Assembly (NCBI GenBank): GCA_037176705.1 | Contig: CM073887.1 | Coordinates: 85,942,348 to 86,006,347, forward strand | Reading direction: 5' to 3' | DNA length: 64,000 nt | Source of the DNA: Molossus alvarezi | Lineage: Eukaryota > Chordata > Mammalia > Chiroptera > Molossidae | In this document: piece after piece, positions 35,193 through 46,969 of the stretch | Layout of the letters: every line of letters begins with the position of its first letter | How positions within the stretch are numbered: position 1 is the stretch's first letter | Notes under the pieces: model-generated | The model's database searches: none | What the model saw: the letters and a program-made list of their open reading frames with translations, nothing else | Told to the model about the DNA's origin: nothing | Translations under genes and position numbers: made by a program

Positions 35193-35957
35193 ATTTTAAA
35201 AAAAATTTTTATTAATTTATTTTTGTTACACGTGTTTCTCCTTTTTTCCTCCATTGACACCCTCCTCCCCATGCCCCCAACCCATACCCAGCTTTGTTGT
35301 CCATGTCCATTGGTTACGCATACATGCATAAAAGTTCTGTGGTTTATCTCTTCCCTCCCCCAACCACCCCCTCTTCTGAGGGTTGTCAGTCTGTATCCTA
35401 CTTCCACGTCTCTGAGTCTACCCTATTCCTCAGACTGTTATGTTCATTATATTCCACAAATAAGTGAGATCATGTGATATTTGTCTTTCTCTGCCTGGCT
35501 TGTTTCGCTTAGGATAATACTTTCCAGGTCCCTCCATGTCGTCTCAAAGGATAAGAGATCTTTCTTTCTTATAGCTGCACAGTACTCTATGGTATATATG
35601 TACCACTGCTTTTTTATCCATTCATCTACTGATGGACATTAGGGCTATTTCCAGATCTTAGCTATTGTAAATAGTGCCACTACGAACATGGGGGTACATA
35701 TATTCTTTCTGATTGGTGTTTCAGGCTTCTTAGAGTATATTCCTAGAAGTGGGATCACTGGGTCAAATGGCGATTCAATTTTTAATCTTTTGAGATAACA
35801 CAATAGTGTTTTCCATAGTGGCTGCATCAGTCTGCATTTCCACCAGCAGTGTACTAGAGTCCCCTTTTCTCCACATCCTCGCCAACACTTGTTGTTTGAT
35901 GATTTGTTGATGGTGGCCATTCTGACAGATGTGAGGTGGTACCTCATTGTTGTTTTG
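35193..35957 (-). mobile_element. L1 3' fragment, first of a tandem pair
   Basis: Antisense L1: tail, 3' region (CACCCTCCTCCCCATGCCCC) and C-terminal ORF2 remnant, 5'-truncated at about 35950 within TCATTGTTGTTTT. The 3' end of another L1 in the same orientation follows at once. No functional frame. Confidence 0.92.
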
Positions 35958-38380
35958 TTTTTCAATTTTTTGTTACAGATGTTTCTCCATTTTTACCCCA
36001 TTGGCACCCCCTCCCCATCCCCCCAGCCCCGTCCCCAGCTTTGTTGTCCATGTCCATTGGTTACGCATACATGCATAAAAGTTCTGTGGTTTATCTCTTC
36101 CCACCCCCACCACCCCCTCTTCTGAGGGTTGTCAGTCTGTGCCCTATTTCCATGTTTCTGGGTCTTCCGTATTCCGCAGATTGTTATGTTCATTATATTG
36201 TCTATATAAGTGAGATCATGTGATATTTGTCTTTCTCTGCCTGGCTCATTTCACTTAGGATAATACTTTCCAGGTCCCTCTATGTCATCTTAAAGGATAA
36301 GAGATCTTTCTTTCTTACAGCTGCATAGTATTTCATTGTGTATATGTCCACTGCTTTTTTATCCATTCATCTACTGATGGACACTTGGGCTATTTCCAGA
36401 TCTTAGCTATTGTAAATAGTGCTGCTACAAACATGGGGGTACATATATTCTTTCTGATTGGTGTCTCAGGCTTCTTAGGGTATATTCCTAGAAGTGGGAT
36501 CACTGGGTCAAATGGAAGTTCAATTTTTAATTTTTGAGATAACACCATATTGTTTTCCACAGTGGCTGCACCGGTCTGCATTCCCACCAGCAGTGTACTA
36601 GAGTCCCCTTTTCTCTACACCCTCGCCAACACTTGTTTGATGATTTGTTGATGGCGGCCATTCTGACAGGTGTGAAGTGATATCTCATTGTTGTTTTAAT
36701 TTGCATCTCTCTGATGATTAGTGATGTTGAGCATTTCTTTATATGTCTCTTGGCCATTTGTATGTCCTATTTGGAGAGGTGTCTATTCAGCTCCTCTGCC
36801 CATTTTTTTTTTTTTTTAATCCTCACCAGAGGATATTTTTCCATTTTTTGTACAGATAGAGTGGGAGGGAGAAAGAGGAACAGAGAGAGAGAGAAACATC
36901 GACGTGAAGGGACACATCGAGTGGCTGCCACACGCACGACCAACCAGGGCCGGGGACAAACTGCAACCGAAGTACGTGCCCTTAGCGGAAACCGAACCCG
37001 GGTCTCTCCGGACCGCAGGCCGACGCTCTAACCGCTGAGCCAAACTGGCCAGGGCTCCTCTGCCCATTTTTTAATTGGGTTCTTTGTCTTCCTTTTGTTG
37101 AGTTGTATGAGTACTCTATATATTTTGGAAATTAACTCCTTATCTGATGTATCTTTGGAAATGATGTTCTTCCATAGAGTGGATTGCCTTTCCTTTTTGA
37201 TGGTTGTTTCTTTTGATGTGCAGAAGCTTTCTAGTTTGGTATAGTCTCATGTGTTCATTTATTCCTTTGTTTCTGTTGCCTTAGGTGATGTATCAGTGAA
37301 AATTCTGCTGCGTATGATGTCCAAAATTTTGATGCCTACATTTTCTTCTAGAATTTTTATGGATTTACGGTTCACATTTAAGTCTTTTATCCATTTTGAG
37401 TTTATTTTTGTGTATGGTGTAAGTTGATGGTCTAGTTTCATTTTTTTGCGTTTAGCTGTCCGGTTTTCTCAACACCATTTATTAAAGAGGCTGTCTTTAC
37501 TCCACTGTATGCTCTTGACACCTTTGTCAAATATTAATTGAGCATAATGTCTTCAGTCCATTTCTGGTTTTCTGTTCTGTTCCACTGGTCTATATCCCTG
37601 TTCTTGTGCCAGTACCAGGCTGTTTTGATTGCAGTAGCTTTTAGTATAACCTGATATCCAGTAATGAGACCCCCCCAACTTTGTCCTTTTTCAAGATTGC
37701 TGTGGCTATTTGGGGTCTTTTTTGGTTCCATATGAACTTTTGAAGTATTTGTTCTAGTTCTATGAAATATGTCATTGGTATTTTGATGGGGATTGCATTG
37801 AATCTATAGATTGCTTTGGGTAATATGGACATTTTAATGATGTTAATTCTTCCAATTCATGAACAAGGTATGTGCTTTTACTTTTTTATATCTTCCTCTG
37901 TTTCTTTTTTCAATGACCTGTAGTTTTCTGCAAATAGGTCCTTTACTTCTTTGGTTATGTTTATTCCTAGGTATCTTAATTGTTTTGCGGCAATGGTAAA
38001 TGGGATTGTTTTTTTAGTTTCTCTTTTTGTGAGTTCATCATTGGTGTACAAGAATATCATCAATTTCTTGACATTAATTTTGTATCCTGCTACTTTGTCA
38101 AATTCATTTATTAAGTCTAGTAGGTTTTTGATGGAATCTTTAGGGTTTTCTATGTATAATATCATGCCATCTGCAAATAATGACAATTTCACTTCCTCCT
38201 TTCCAATTTGAATTCCTTTTATTTTGTCTTCCTGTCTGATTGCTGTGGGTAAGACTTCCAGTACTATGTTAAATAAGAGTGGTGAAAGTGGGCATCCCTG
38301 TCTTGTTCCTGTTCTTAAGGGAAATGCTTTTAGTTTTTGCCCATTGAGTATAATGTTGGCTGTTGGTCTTTCATATATGC
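35958..38380 (-). mobile_element. L1 3' fragment, second of a tandem pair (interrupted by SINE)
   Basis: Antisense L1 of about 2.2 kb net: 3' region, then ORF2 on the minus strand through the C-terminal domain and into reverse transcriptase ([16 protein letters not shown], where the active-site FADD has become FADG). Frameshifts and stops break the frame. A VES SINE lies within at 36809-37053. The 5' border near 38380 is where the L1 pattern ends, and is approximate. Confidence 0.92.
36809..37053 (-). mobile_element. VES-type SINE, young-looking, inside L1
   Basis: Antisense copy flanked by GCTCCTCTGCCCATTTTTT at 36790-36808 and 37054-37072, both from the L1. It keeps many CpG sites (ACCGAACCCGGGTCTCTCCG), so it is recent compared with other copies. 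Confidence 0.97.
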
Positions 38381-39859
38381 CACAGTCTTTAAATACATGA
38401 TTTTGTTGGCAGCTTATTTGACTGGATAACCCAACTCTTCAATTTCTTTCCTCAGAAATTAATTTTTTGTGATTTATTATTGACATAGACTTTTATTTTT
38501 TAAGCCTCTATTTTTGTAAATTTCCTATTTTCATTTTTGCTCATTTTTCAATTTTCTGTTTGTCTTGCTGATTTGCGGTTATTTCTATATTCTAGGTGAG
38601 AATCTTATTATAAACAGTATGTCCTTTGTATGTTAACTTTGTATAGTGTTCTTCTTTTAATTTGAGGAGGTTAAATCAATCAAATTATCTTATTGAATAG
38701 CTGTTTTTGTTTTGTTTTCCACCTTATAAAAATTCTTCCCTACTCTGCAATTAAATTTTATATAATACATTCATTTTCTTCAGCTTAAATATTTCTTTAG
38801 CACTAAGACATTTTGGTTTTTTAAAGGATAACTTTTCATTATTTATATCTACTTAGTTTCACTGCAATAAGATGAATCGTCTATATGATGCCATCTTTAA
38901 CATTTATTGAAATTTCCTGTTTAATGTAATATATGATAAATTTTAGTAATTGTTCCCTGTGTACTTGAAACAATGTTTGTGTTATTTAAAGTTCATTATC
39001 TGTCACTGGATCTTACATGAAGCATATTAATATCATTATTCAAATATCTATTTGCTTATTTTGATTTGATTGATCTATCTATCAGTAAATAACAGGCAAG
39101 TGTTAAAGTATCCAACTCTATTTATTCATTTATTCCTGTAATTCTGTCAGTTTTATCTTATATATGTTGAGTTATATTACAAGGTACATACACATTCAAG
39201 GTTTTTTCATCTGCTGATCTGTTTTCCTTTACCGTTTTTTTTTTGTTTTGTTTTTTTTATGATTTGTGCTTTAAAACATTTTGTCTCATATTAAAAACAC
39301 CATCCTTGCTAGTATTTTCCATACTTTATCTTCAACCTTTCCATATATAAATATAAATGTGTATATTGATATGAATAAACAGGTATGTGTGCTAGAGAAA
39401 AGCAATAGCTGGATTTTATATTTTTCTGTTTAAACCAAGTTATAGTTGATTCTATTTTGACCAACATTTTCCCACTTATTGAAATTAGTGTTTTTTAGGA
39501 TTTTCATTGTCAACCTAGTTTATGTTTGTTTCATTTTTATGCTCTATTTTTTCCTTTTCTCCTTTCAATTGGAGAAACCAAATTTCTCTGTATTCAAAAG
39601 CCATGCATTTTTTGTTTTTATTTATATCAGTAATTAGTTCTTTTTTCTTGCTTAATAATATTCCACTGGTAAATAAGCTATTTTGTTTATCAGTTCACCT
39701 CTTCATAGACATCTGGGATGTCAGTTATTATGAGTAAGGCTACTCTGAACATTTGCACATGATTATTTGTGTAGGAATGTTTTTATTCTGCCATTTTACT
39801 ACATTAACACATTATATGTTAACTGATTTAACTTCTTGCAAACTATGGCCTAGAACTAG

Positions 39860-40050
39860 CTGACTGTTTTTGTAAATAAAGTTTTACTGGAAAACAGTCA
39901 CCTATGTTTATCCACATGTTCTTTTGGACTGCTTTCAAGCTACGGTGACAGTGTTGAATAGTTTTAACAGAGTTCATATGGCCCACAAGCCTAAAATATA
40001 TACTATTTGGCACTGTACAGAAAAGTTTGCTAATCCCTCTTGCAGGTGCT
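39860..40050. repeat. hAT-type DNA transposon remnant, family not assigned
   Basis: TTTTTGTAAATAAAGTTTTA, CTGGAAAACAGTCACCTATG, ATGGCCCACAAGCCTAAAAT and AGAAAAGTTTGCTAATCCC follow a common mammalian non-autonomous element. Confidence 0.6.
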
Positions 40051-40721
40051 CTGGATTCTGTTTTATTCCTCCAAAGAGTGTTTTGTTTTGTTTTTGTTTT
40101 CAGAGACAGTTAAGTTTGTTAGATTCAAACTGGAAACTTTGTCTTACCGACAGTGTACAGCTGCTCATATCTTGGATGAATTCACTCTTCCCATTTCTCA
40201 GCTATTTGGAGCATGTCTCATGTCTATATGGGCCAGGTGTCAGCTAAAATTTAGTTTTTTCCTTTTGGGATTGTCCCTTCAGTTTTTGGCAGCTTTGACC
40301 ACCCCAGTTTTTGTCTTTACTATTGATTTAGCCACCAATGTCATGCCATGACCACAAGCTATAATTAGGTCAAAACTTCTAAAATGGTGAACTCAACTTC
40401 TGCCATTCCTTGAGCTCACTAAAGATTTACCTGTCTTTTTTCACTCTCCAGAACCACCAGAAAGTTGCTTTTTGTATCCTGTCCTCAGTTTATAGTTGTT
40501 ATTTTCAGAAGGGTTTGTCTTCTGGAAACTCACTCCCTCATTCTAGAAGGGGAATTTATTTGTCTTATATCTCTCTTTCATACTAAGGAATTTTGGATCA
40601 TTTTCTTTCAAATATTTTAAATAATTTTTTCCACTTTTCATTCTTCTCTTATCTTTGGGACTTCATTAAATGGGTAGTGACAGTTCTCTTTTCTCCAAAT
40701 TTTCTCTTACTCCTTGACTTT

Positions 40722-40886
40722 TTTTTTTTATTATTGATTTGAGAGAGAGGAAAAAAAATCATCAATTTGTTGTTCTTATATTTGTATTTGTTGTTCTTGT
40801 TTGATTCTTGCATGTGCCCTGACAGGATTGAACCCGTAATATTGACATACTGGATGCTCTAACCAACTGAGCTACCTGGCGAGGGC
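40722..40886 (-). mobile_element. VES-like tRNA-derived SINE, diverged and short
   Basis: Antisense copy with head TGCTCTAACCAACTGAGCTA and ending GGCGAGGGC, duplication ACTCCTTGACTTT at 40709-40721 and 40887-40899. The body is shorter than in other copies and holds TTGTTGTTC repeats. Confidence 0.88.
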
Positions 40887-41698
40887 CACTCCTTGACTTT
40901 CTTTAACACTTTCTGATGTATCCTATTGAGGAGTCCCTTGCAACTTGCTACTTCATTTGTTTAGGCATAATCTACATTTTTCTTCCCATGTCTATTAACG
41001 TCTGCCACTAGCAGTCTAATGTTAGCAGCCAAATCTCCTTTGTTAAGGGATGAAATTTTGAGATGTAAGTGAGCTGGATTTCTACTGTTTCTCCTACCAA
41101 AAAGAAGGTATATAATAATGATTAAAATCCAACTGTTGTTGCTTTACATAGTCAATGTTAATTTAGAATTATCCTCATTTTTATCAGTCTCTTTGCTCAC
41201 CATTGCTTTTTTAGTTCTTTCCTATCAGATCATACTACTTCTTGAAGTACATCATTTTGAAATTCCTTTTGAGCAGATCTGTTGGTGGTAAACAGTCAGT
41301 TTTTGTTTCCATAAGAATCTTTATTTAACTTTTAGTCTTGAATAAAATTTTAGCTAAGTTTAGGAGTCTGTAATCACAGTTTCTTTTTCCTCTTGCCATT
41401 TTGAATATATTATGTATTCATTTCCTTATGTTGGTGCCAAGATGCCATCTTTGTTATTTTCCCAATCTTAAAAGAAAACTTTCAACATTTCATTTTTTTT
41501 ATAAATTTTATTTTATTTTATTTATGGTGTTTGCTGTAGATTTTCATTAATGTCCATTAATCATAAAGACAATTCCTTCAGTGGCTCATTTGTTGATATA
41601 TATATATTTTTAATGAATGTTTTAATGGATTTTGAATTACATTGCATGCTTTGTACCTATAGACATAAAAATCATAGATTTTAAAGTTACTGATGTGC

Positions 41699-41852
41699 GC
41701 CTGACTAGTGTGGCTGAGTGGTTGAGCATCAATCCATGCACCAAAAGAGGTCATCAGTTTGATTCCCTGTCAGGGCACATGCCCAGGTTGTGGGCCAAAT
41801 CCCCAGGTGGGGGGCATATAGGAGGCGGCCAATCAATGTTCTCTCTCATTGA

Positions 41853-41883
<31 letters not shown>

Positions 41884-41939
41884 GTCCCCCCCCTTCCTTC
41901 CTCTCTCTTTAAAATCAATTATGAAAAAAAAATTTTTTT
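41699..41939 (+). mobile_element. VES-type SINE
   Basis: Sense copy with (CT)n body and C run; duplication AAAGTTACTGATGTGC / AAATTACTGATGTGC at 41683-41698 and 41940-41954. Confidence 0.95.
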
Positions 41940-42599
41940 AAATTACTGATGTGCTTGATTACATTAATCAACTCTCTAATATTGCAGTAATTTTGTATTT
42001 CAAAATTATGGTATGTGGCATTTTTTTTGCATTGCTGGATTCAGTATGTTAAAACTTGTATATCACATTTAAATTTAATTTAGTAATGAGGTAGATCACT
42101 AATTTTACTTTCTTTTACAATCCGTTCTGGTTTGGGTATCATAAAGTGTGTTTAGAAGTGTTCCTCTTTTTCTTTTCTCTAGAGATTTTATGTAAATTGA
42201 GAATTAAAATTTCTTGAAAGATTGTTAGTTTTTGAACCAGTTGTATTCTTTTTGAGAAGATTTTTAACAATCAGTTTTAACTATCATATGGTTATAAAAT
42301 GGTTCAGCTTTTCTATTGGTTCTTGGGACCATTTTAATAAGGTTTAGTAAGTTTTTAAAAACATTTTTTCATTTTATATGAATTGTCGAGTTCATTGTCA
42401 TAAAGTTCATAATCATCCTATTTCTGTTTAAGCTTTACATTATCTGTAGTTACGACTTCATTTTTCACTCCTAATAGTGTTTTATGTTGCCTTCTCTTTT
42501 TCTTGCTAATTTTCAGCTTTTTATTATTTCTCTAGTCTTTTTAAAAAAATTTTTTAATACCTCTTTCTCTTTCTTCCTCTCTTCCATTCTTGATCCTAA

Positions 42600-45473
42600 G
42601 GTGTACTGTGATGGAAAAGACTGTTTTTGAAAATATTATCCTATACTGAATTACATTTCCAATCAAATGTTTTTATTATTGAAACCATATTTTGAAGAGA
42701 ATATGTGGAAGAATGAGGAGTTACACATTCACAATTTAATTGTCACTTTCACATATATACACAAGTTTTTATTTTAACACAAATTTCAGAATATCTTAAA
42801 TGGAACTATTTGCTATAAAGAAAGACATGGATATGGTTATCTTTGAAGATAAATTTTATGATATTTATGAGCAATTAATCTTGCATTCAAATTATTTGAT
42901 TTAAAATATAATATTTTCATGTAAACATTTTAAAAGCTTACTTGAGCTAAACATCCAGATTCATATTATATGCTTTTAATGGTCTTTTCTCGTTATGGAA
43001 TAATAAAAAACGGATATTTTATTATTTTTATTTGTTTCCTAGGAAATGCTGAATTGCATTTCTGTTCTGGATTGCTACATATAGCAATTTAAGCTTGAAA
43101 GTTATTTTCTTAATTGACATATTAAGTGGTTTCAGCAATTAAGTTGAAAAAATATTCAACTCTGACTTCTGTAACATGCGGAGAGTGTTGGTTCTAACAA
43201 AATACCCTCATTATCTTAAGAAAGGGCTTGATATTACATAGCTCTAATATCACACATCTAAGATATTCCACTTAAAGTAAAAAAAAAAAAAAAAAGGTCC
43301 ATACTATTTATTTAGTCAACATTTTCTTTCTTTATTTTAGACAGTTTGGTTTGAAATTCTGAATCTAAGTTATTTTTTAAAATGAGGCTGTGATTTACTT
43401 ACCATAAGATCCCTAGACCTGCAGAACATAAAGGGTAAAGAGATTTCTATGAGAGATTTATTCTACATGACTGTGCTTATCTTGAAAAGCTGCCAAGTTT
43501 GCTTTTATGCTCTCAGTGCCTCAAGTGGAAATCAATTAAAGTACCTGCTGTTTTGAATAGTAGATAATGGTGGAAGGTCAGAATTCAGACCACCAACAGT
43601 GTTCAACAAGCAAGTATTATCCTAAAACTACAGAACAGAAGTTTGGCTTTTTAGTTCAGTGTGCGCTGATTAACTAATGAACTTGCTAAAATAATTCATG
43701 TTTTTACACAACTAAGCTTTATTGAATATAAGTAAAGCAGCATTCTTCCTTGGCAGAAAATTCAGCATTTGACCCTATGATTATAAAACATCCTTAACAG
43801 AAAGGTTTTAGTAGGAAAAGAAAAAACAAAAACAAACAACTTTTAGGAACTAAAATTCTCAGGTTAGAGATCTGTTAATTCAAATATAAATGTGTCCACA
43901 AAAGTACATGAATCAATTAACCTCTCTGTTTATTTTTAAGAGCCTAAAATATTGTACAGAAGCAATTTGATTTAGGAGTTTTAAAAAATAAGTTCCTGGA
44001 TGAATTTCTGATAAATAGCATGTGCAAATAAAAGCATACAAGATAAGCTAAGTCGTATCCTAAATATAATAAGATATACTTGGATGAAATACTTTGAAGC
44101 AGGAAAATATCTGTCATAGCAGATAAAACAACATAAATATAATATATCATACCCTTGCATAGACTTAAATTTTTAAGAGCTTATAAATATTTCGGAAATC
44201 CAAATATTTAAATAAAGAAAGAATAGGAAAATAATATTTTGAAAGTTGTGACAAATCCATTGTTAGAGTTGTAACACACCTGTTTAAAATGTTAGTTTAA
44301 ATATATCTTTCCCAGATTTGGGTCATAACTTAATTTGAACTTTACGATGGTTTTTAGTCTGTTTTGAACACCACCACCAGAGGAAACCTCCTAAAACAGC
44401 ATTTTTATCTTATTAACCTGCTGGTCAACTGCTAAGTGGCTTTTTCCCTCCAAATGTGGAGTTCCTAGTCCTTCCTGGCATTCAAGATCTGGTTCTTCTA
44501 TCTTTAAAATCTTGTTCATGACTCCCTTCCATTGCGTACCTCCTTCCATATAACACTGGTCTTCCCCCTTCATGGCTGTGTCTTTCTCTCCTTCTGTCTG
44601 TATTGACTCGTTTGCTACCACCCTCTTCTCCAAATATCTGGTGGCAACATAATCATATTAGCTGTAGATTGTTTTCATCACCTTTAAATATTCCTCATGG
44701 ATTTCATATTTCTATGCAATTTGTTAGTAACATGCTTATGTCTAAAAAACTTAGAGAAATAGAAAGTTCTTAAGAATATGCCAGCTGTGCCTGTTAATAT
44801 CTGTGTCTCTAGAGCAGCCACAACTATAAGCTGTGGCTCAGGTTTCTGACAGTCTTCCCTCTTGCATTTCCTCAGAGCTCTCTTCTTTCATTGTTTCCAT
44901 GTCTCTTCTGTGTTATCTCAGTATTTTTTTTTATTCCTTTCATCTTTTCCCTAGAAAAAGTACATTGTATCCTGGAGATTTAGAACTCATTCCTACTGAG
45001 TTAAAAATGACTGATAATTTATGGAAATATACCCACTGAGTAGCTCTGTCAAGGGCTAAGGATATACAGTGAAATAATGAGGCACTAGCCATGAGATTTA
45101 AATATAAAGCAGAGAATAAGTGAATACAGGCTTAGGACAGGAGGCACTAAATCTACACCATGAACACATCACTTTAGTTCTTCAAACCTGGTTCATGTAA
45201 TGGTCTAAATAATGATTTTTAGCTTACACTTTTCTGTTGTAGCTACTTAATGTTGCATGATCACCTGTGTTTTACTAAGAGAAATTTAAAGATATTTAAA
45301 TACATTAAACAGATTTCCTGCTTTTATGTATCAATCATCATAAGTTCAATATTAAAAGAATATTTGTAAAAATAATTCTGTTGTCCTATTCAAATAGCTT
45401 TCTCAAAAAATATTGTTTTAACCTCAAAAATGTGATATCTCTCCCTTATTAGTTATTATGCGCTTGTTTTCAG
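42600..45473. other. Intron, largely repeat-free
   Basis: I see no SINE or young L1 here. A poly-A run lies at 43280-43296; 44400-44640 may be an L2 relic. The last 40 bases are T-rich and form the acceptor of the exon at 45474. Confidence 0.5.
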
Positions 45474-45575
45474 CATGTTATTTGCACAGGGTTGTGGTGC
45501 AAGGTAGAAGGGGAGAAGGAATGTAAAACCAAACTGGATCCTCCAATGGACAGAACTGATTGTGACACCGGTAAG
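45474..45575 (+). CDS. ADAMTS19: ADAMTS19 exon: disintegrin-like domain
   Basis: The acceptor CTTGTTTTCAG is strong. The exon is 34 whole codons, phase 0 on both sides, from HVICTGLWCKVEGEKEC to DRTDCDTGK, ending AAG before a GTAAGT donor. CTGLWC and the cysteine spacing match the ADAMTS disintegrin-like domain, which helps position substrates and does not bind integrins in the classical manner. One oddity: the family usually has DGTxC or EGTxC here, while this sequence has DRTDC, with an AGA arginine codon at 45552-45554 in place of the usual glycine. Being a symmetric phase-0 exon of 102 bases, it could be skipped without a frameshift. Confidence 0.94.
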
Positions 45576-46405
45576 GTAAGTCATTTGTGTGGCCCAAAGT
45601 CCATTAGAATACCAGACAAAACGTAAGAAACTTGCATTTTCCCCTGCCAGTTACATATATATCTATCTTAACACTAGCAGAGTACTTTCAGTAATATAAC
45701 ATTTTTAGCATTTCATCTACTTTCATTTTTAACCTTTATATATTTTAAATCCATAGTTGTTTTGTTAATATCAATGCAATTATTTTTATTGTTGTTGATT
45801 ATGAGAATGTTAATATATGTGCTATCTTGCCAAACCAAAAAAAAAAAAAAAATAGAATTTTTATATTTTTAGTATTTAAATCAATAGTAAAAAATAATAA
45901 TCACAAATAATAGCATACACATTAAAACTTCTCAACTGAGGAATACTTTCAGGTGTAAACTATTATCTCAGGAGAGCCACTGAGTATAATTTTTCCTTGT
46001 CATTTCAAGCATCGTAAATAAAATATTCTAATTGACATTTTTGGGATTGGTAAATATTTGGCTGTGTAAATTGTTTAATGTTTCCTAAGGCTATAGAAAT
46101 TTATTAGTATATATTTCCAAATCAAAATAATTGCTGTTAAAAATTTAATTTTCTTTTGAAGAAAATGAAGGAGGTAGATTGCACATAAACTTATAAATAT
46201 GGTAAATTTAATTAAAAAAATAACAGTTCAATGGTTTACATAGTTTTAAAATTTTTATTCTATGAAGGGAAATGGAATGTTATCACTTTATTGTAATGAA
46301 AGATCAGAAACCTTGCCTCTGAAGAACATGAATTTTTATTATATCTGAAAAGAAACAACATAAAGATTACTTTATGTGCTAATTTAAAAACACATCGATT
46401 TGAAA
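45576..46405. other. Intron, nothing recognised
   Basis: AT-rich, with a poly-A run at 45836-45854. Nothing else seen. Confidence 0.5.
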
Positions 46406-46489
46406 AATTGACAGAATGGAAATCTAGCAATTCCACTTCTAGAATTTTCCTAAGGAAATACTTACACATGTGCACAAAGATGGCATGTG

Positions 46490-46492
46490 GGT

Positions 46493-46527
<35 letters not shown>
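46490..46527. repeat. (CA)n microsatellite inside old L1
   Basis: Perfect ACACAC run of about 34 bases. Confidence 0.95.
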
Positions 46528-46531
<4 letters not shown>

Positions 46532-46749
46532 TTTATGTAAATGTAATTTGCAATGGAGAAATGAGAAACAACAAAAATATTCATCAGGAGAAGAATGGTT
46601 ACAGTGTAGCTGTTAAAAGAATGAGGTAGATACTATATGTATTCTAATATGAAAATATCTGCAAGACATAGTGTTTAGGACATAGGCATGTCAGAAAAAT
46701 GGATACTTTATGATACCATTTGAAATTTAAGAAAAAAACAACTTGTATA

Positions 46750-46830
46750 CAGATGTGAATACATCAGATAGTGTATATATTTAAATATATATATATACAC
46801 ATATATATACGTACATACATACATGGTTTG
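46750..46830. repeat. (TA)n/(ATAC)n low-complexity
   Basis: TATATATA and GTACATACATACAT units within the L1 3' region. Confidence 0.8.
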
Positions 46831-46969
46831 AAAATATAAACTTCAAACTATAATTAGTAGTTAACTCTTGGGAGGGAAGTGGAATTGAGGGATTGGAGTA
46901 AAGCAGTGGACGGTGAGGGTAAATAAACTTTTCTCTATAGACATTTCTGGATTGTTTGCAATAAGCACA

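Larger units (their letters stand above)
38400..42600 (-). mobile_element. Old mammalian L1 remnants, antisense, patchy
   Basis: Stretches near 39160-39300 (GGTACATACACATTCAAGG), 41210-41430 (GCCATTTTGAATATATTATG) and 42000-42560 (TTGAACCAGTTGTATTCTTT) read like degenerate antisense L1. Between them are an hAT-like piece (39860-40050) and two SINEs. Continuity is inferred and the borders are vague. Confidence 0.45.
46410..46965 (+). mobile_element. Old mammalian L1 3' end
   Basis: ATCTAGCAATTCCACTTCTA, TCCTAAGGAAATACTTACAC, ATGTGCACAAAGATGGCATG and, later, a 3' untranslated-like part with AGGGAAGTGGAATTGAGGGA. No intact frame. Confidence 0.75.

Noticed and set aside
37878..38192. Reverse transcriptase gene on the minus strand
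   Set aside because: It is a piece of L1 ORF2 with a damaged active-site motif (FADG) and no intact frame around it.
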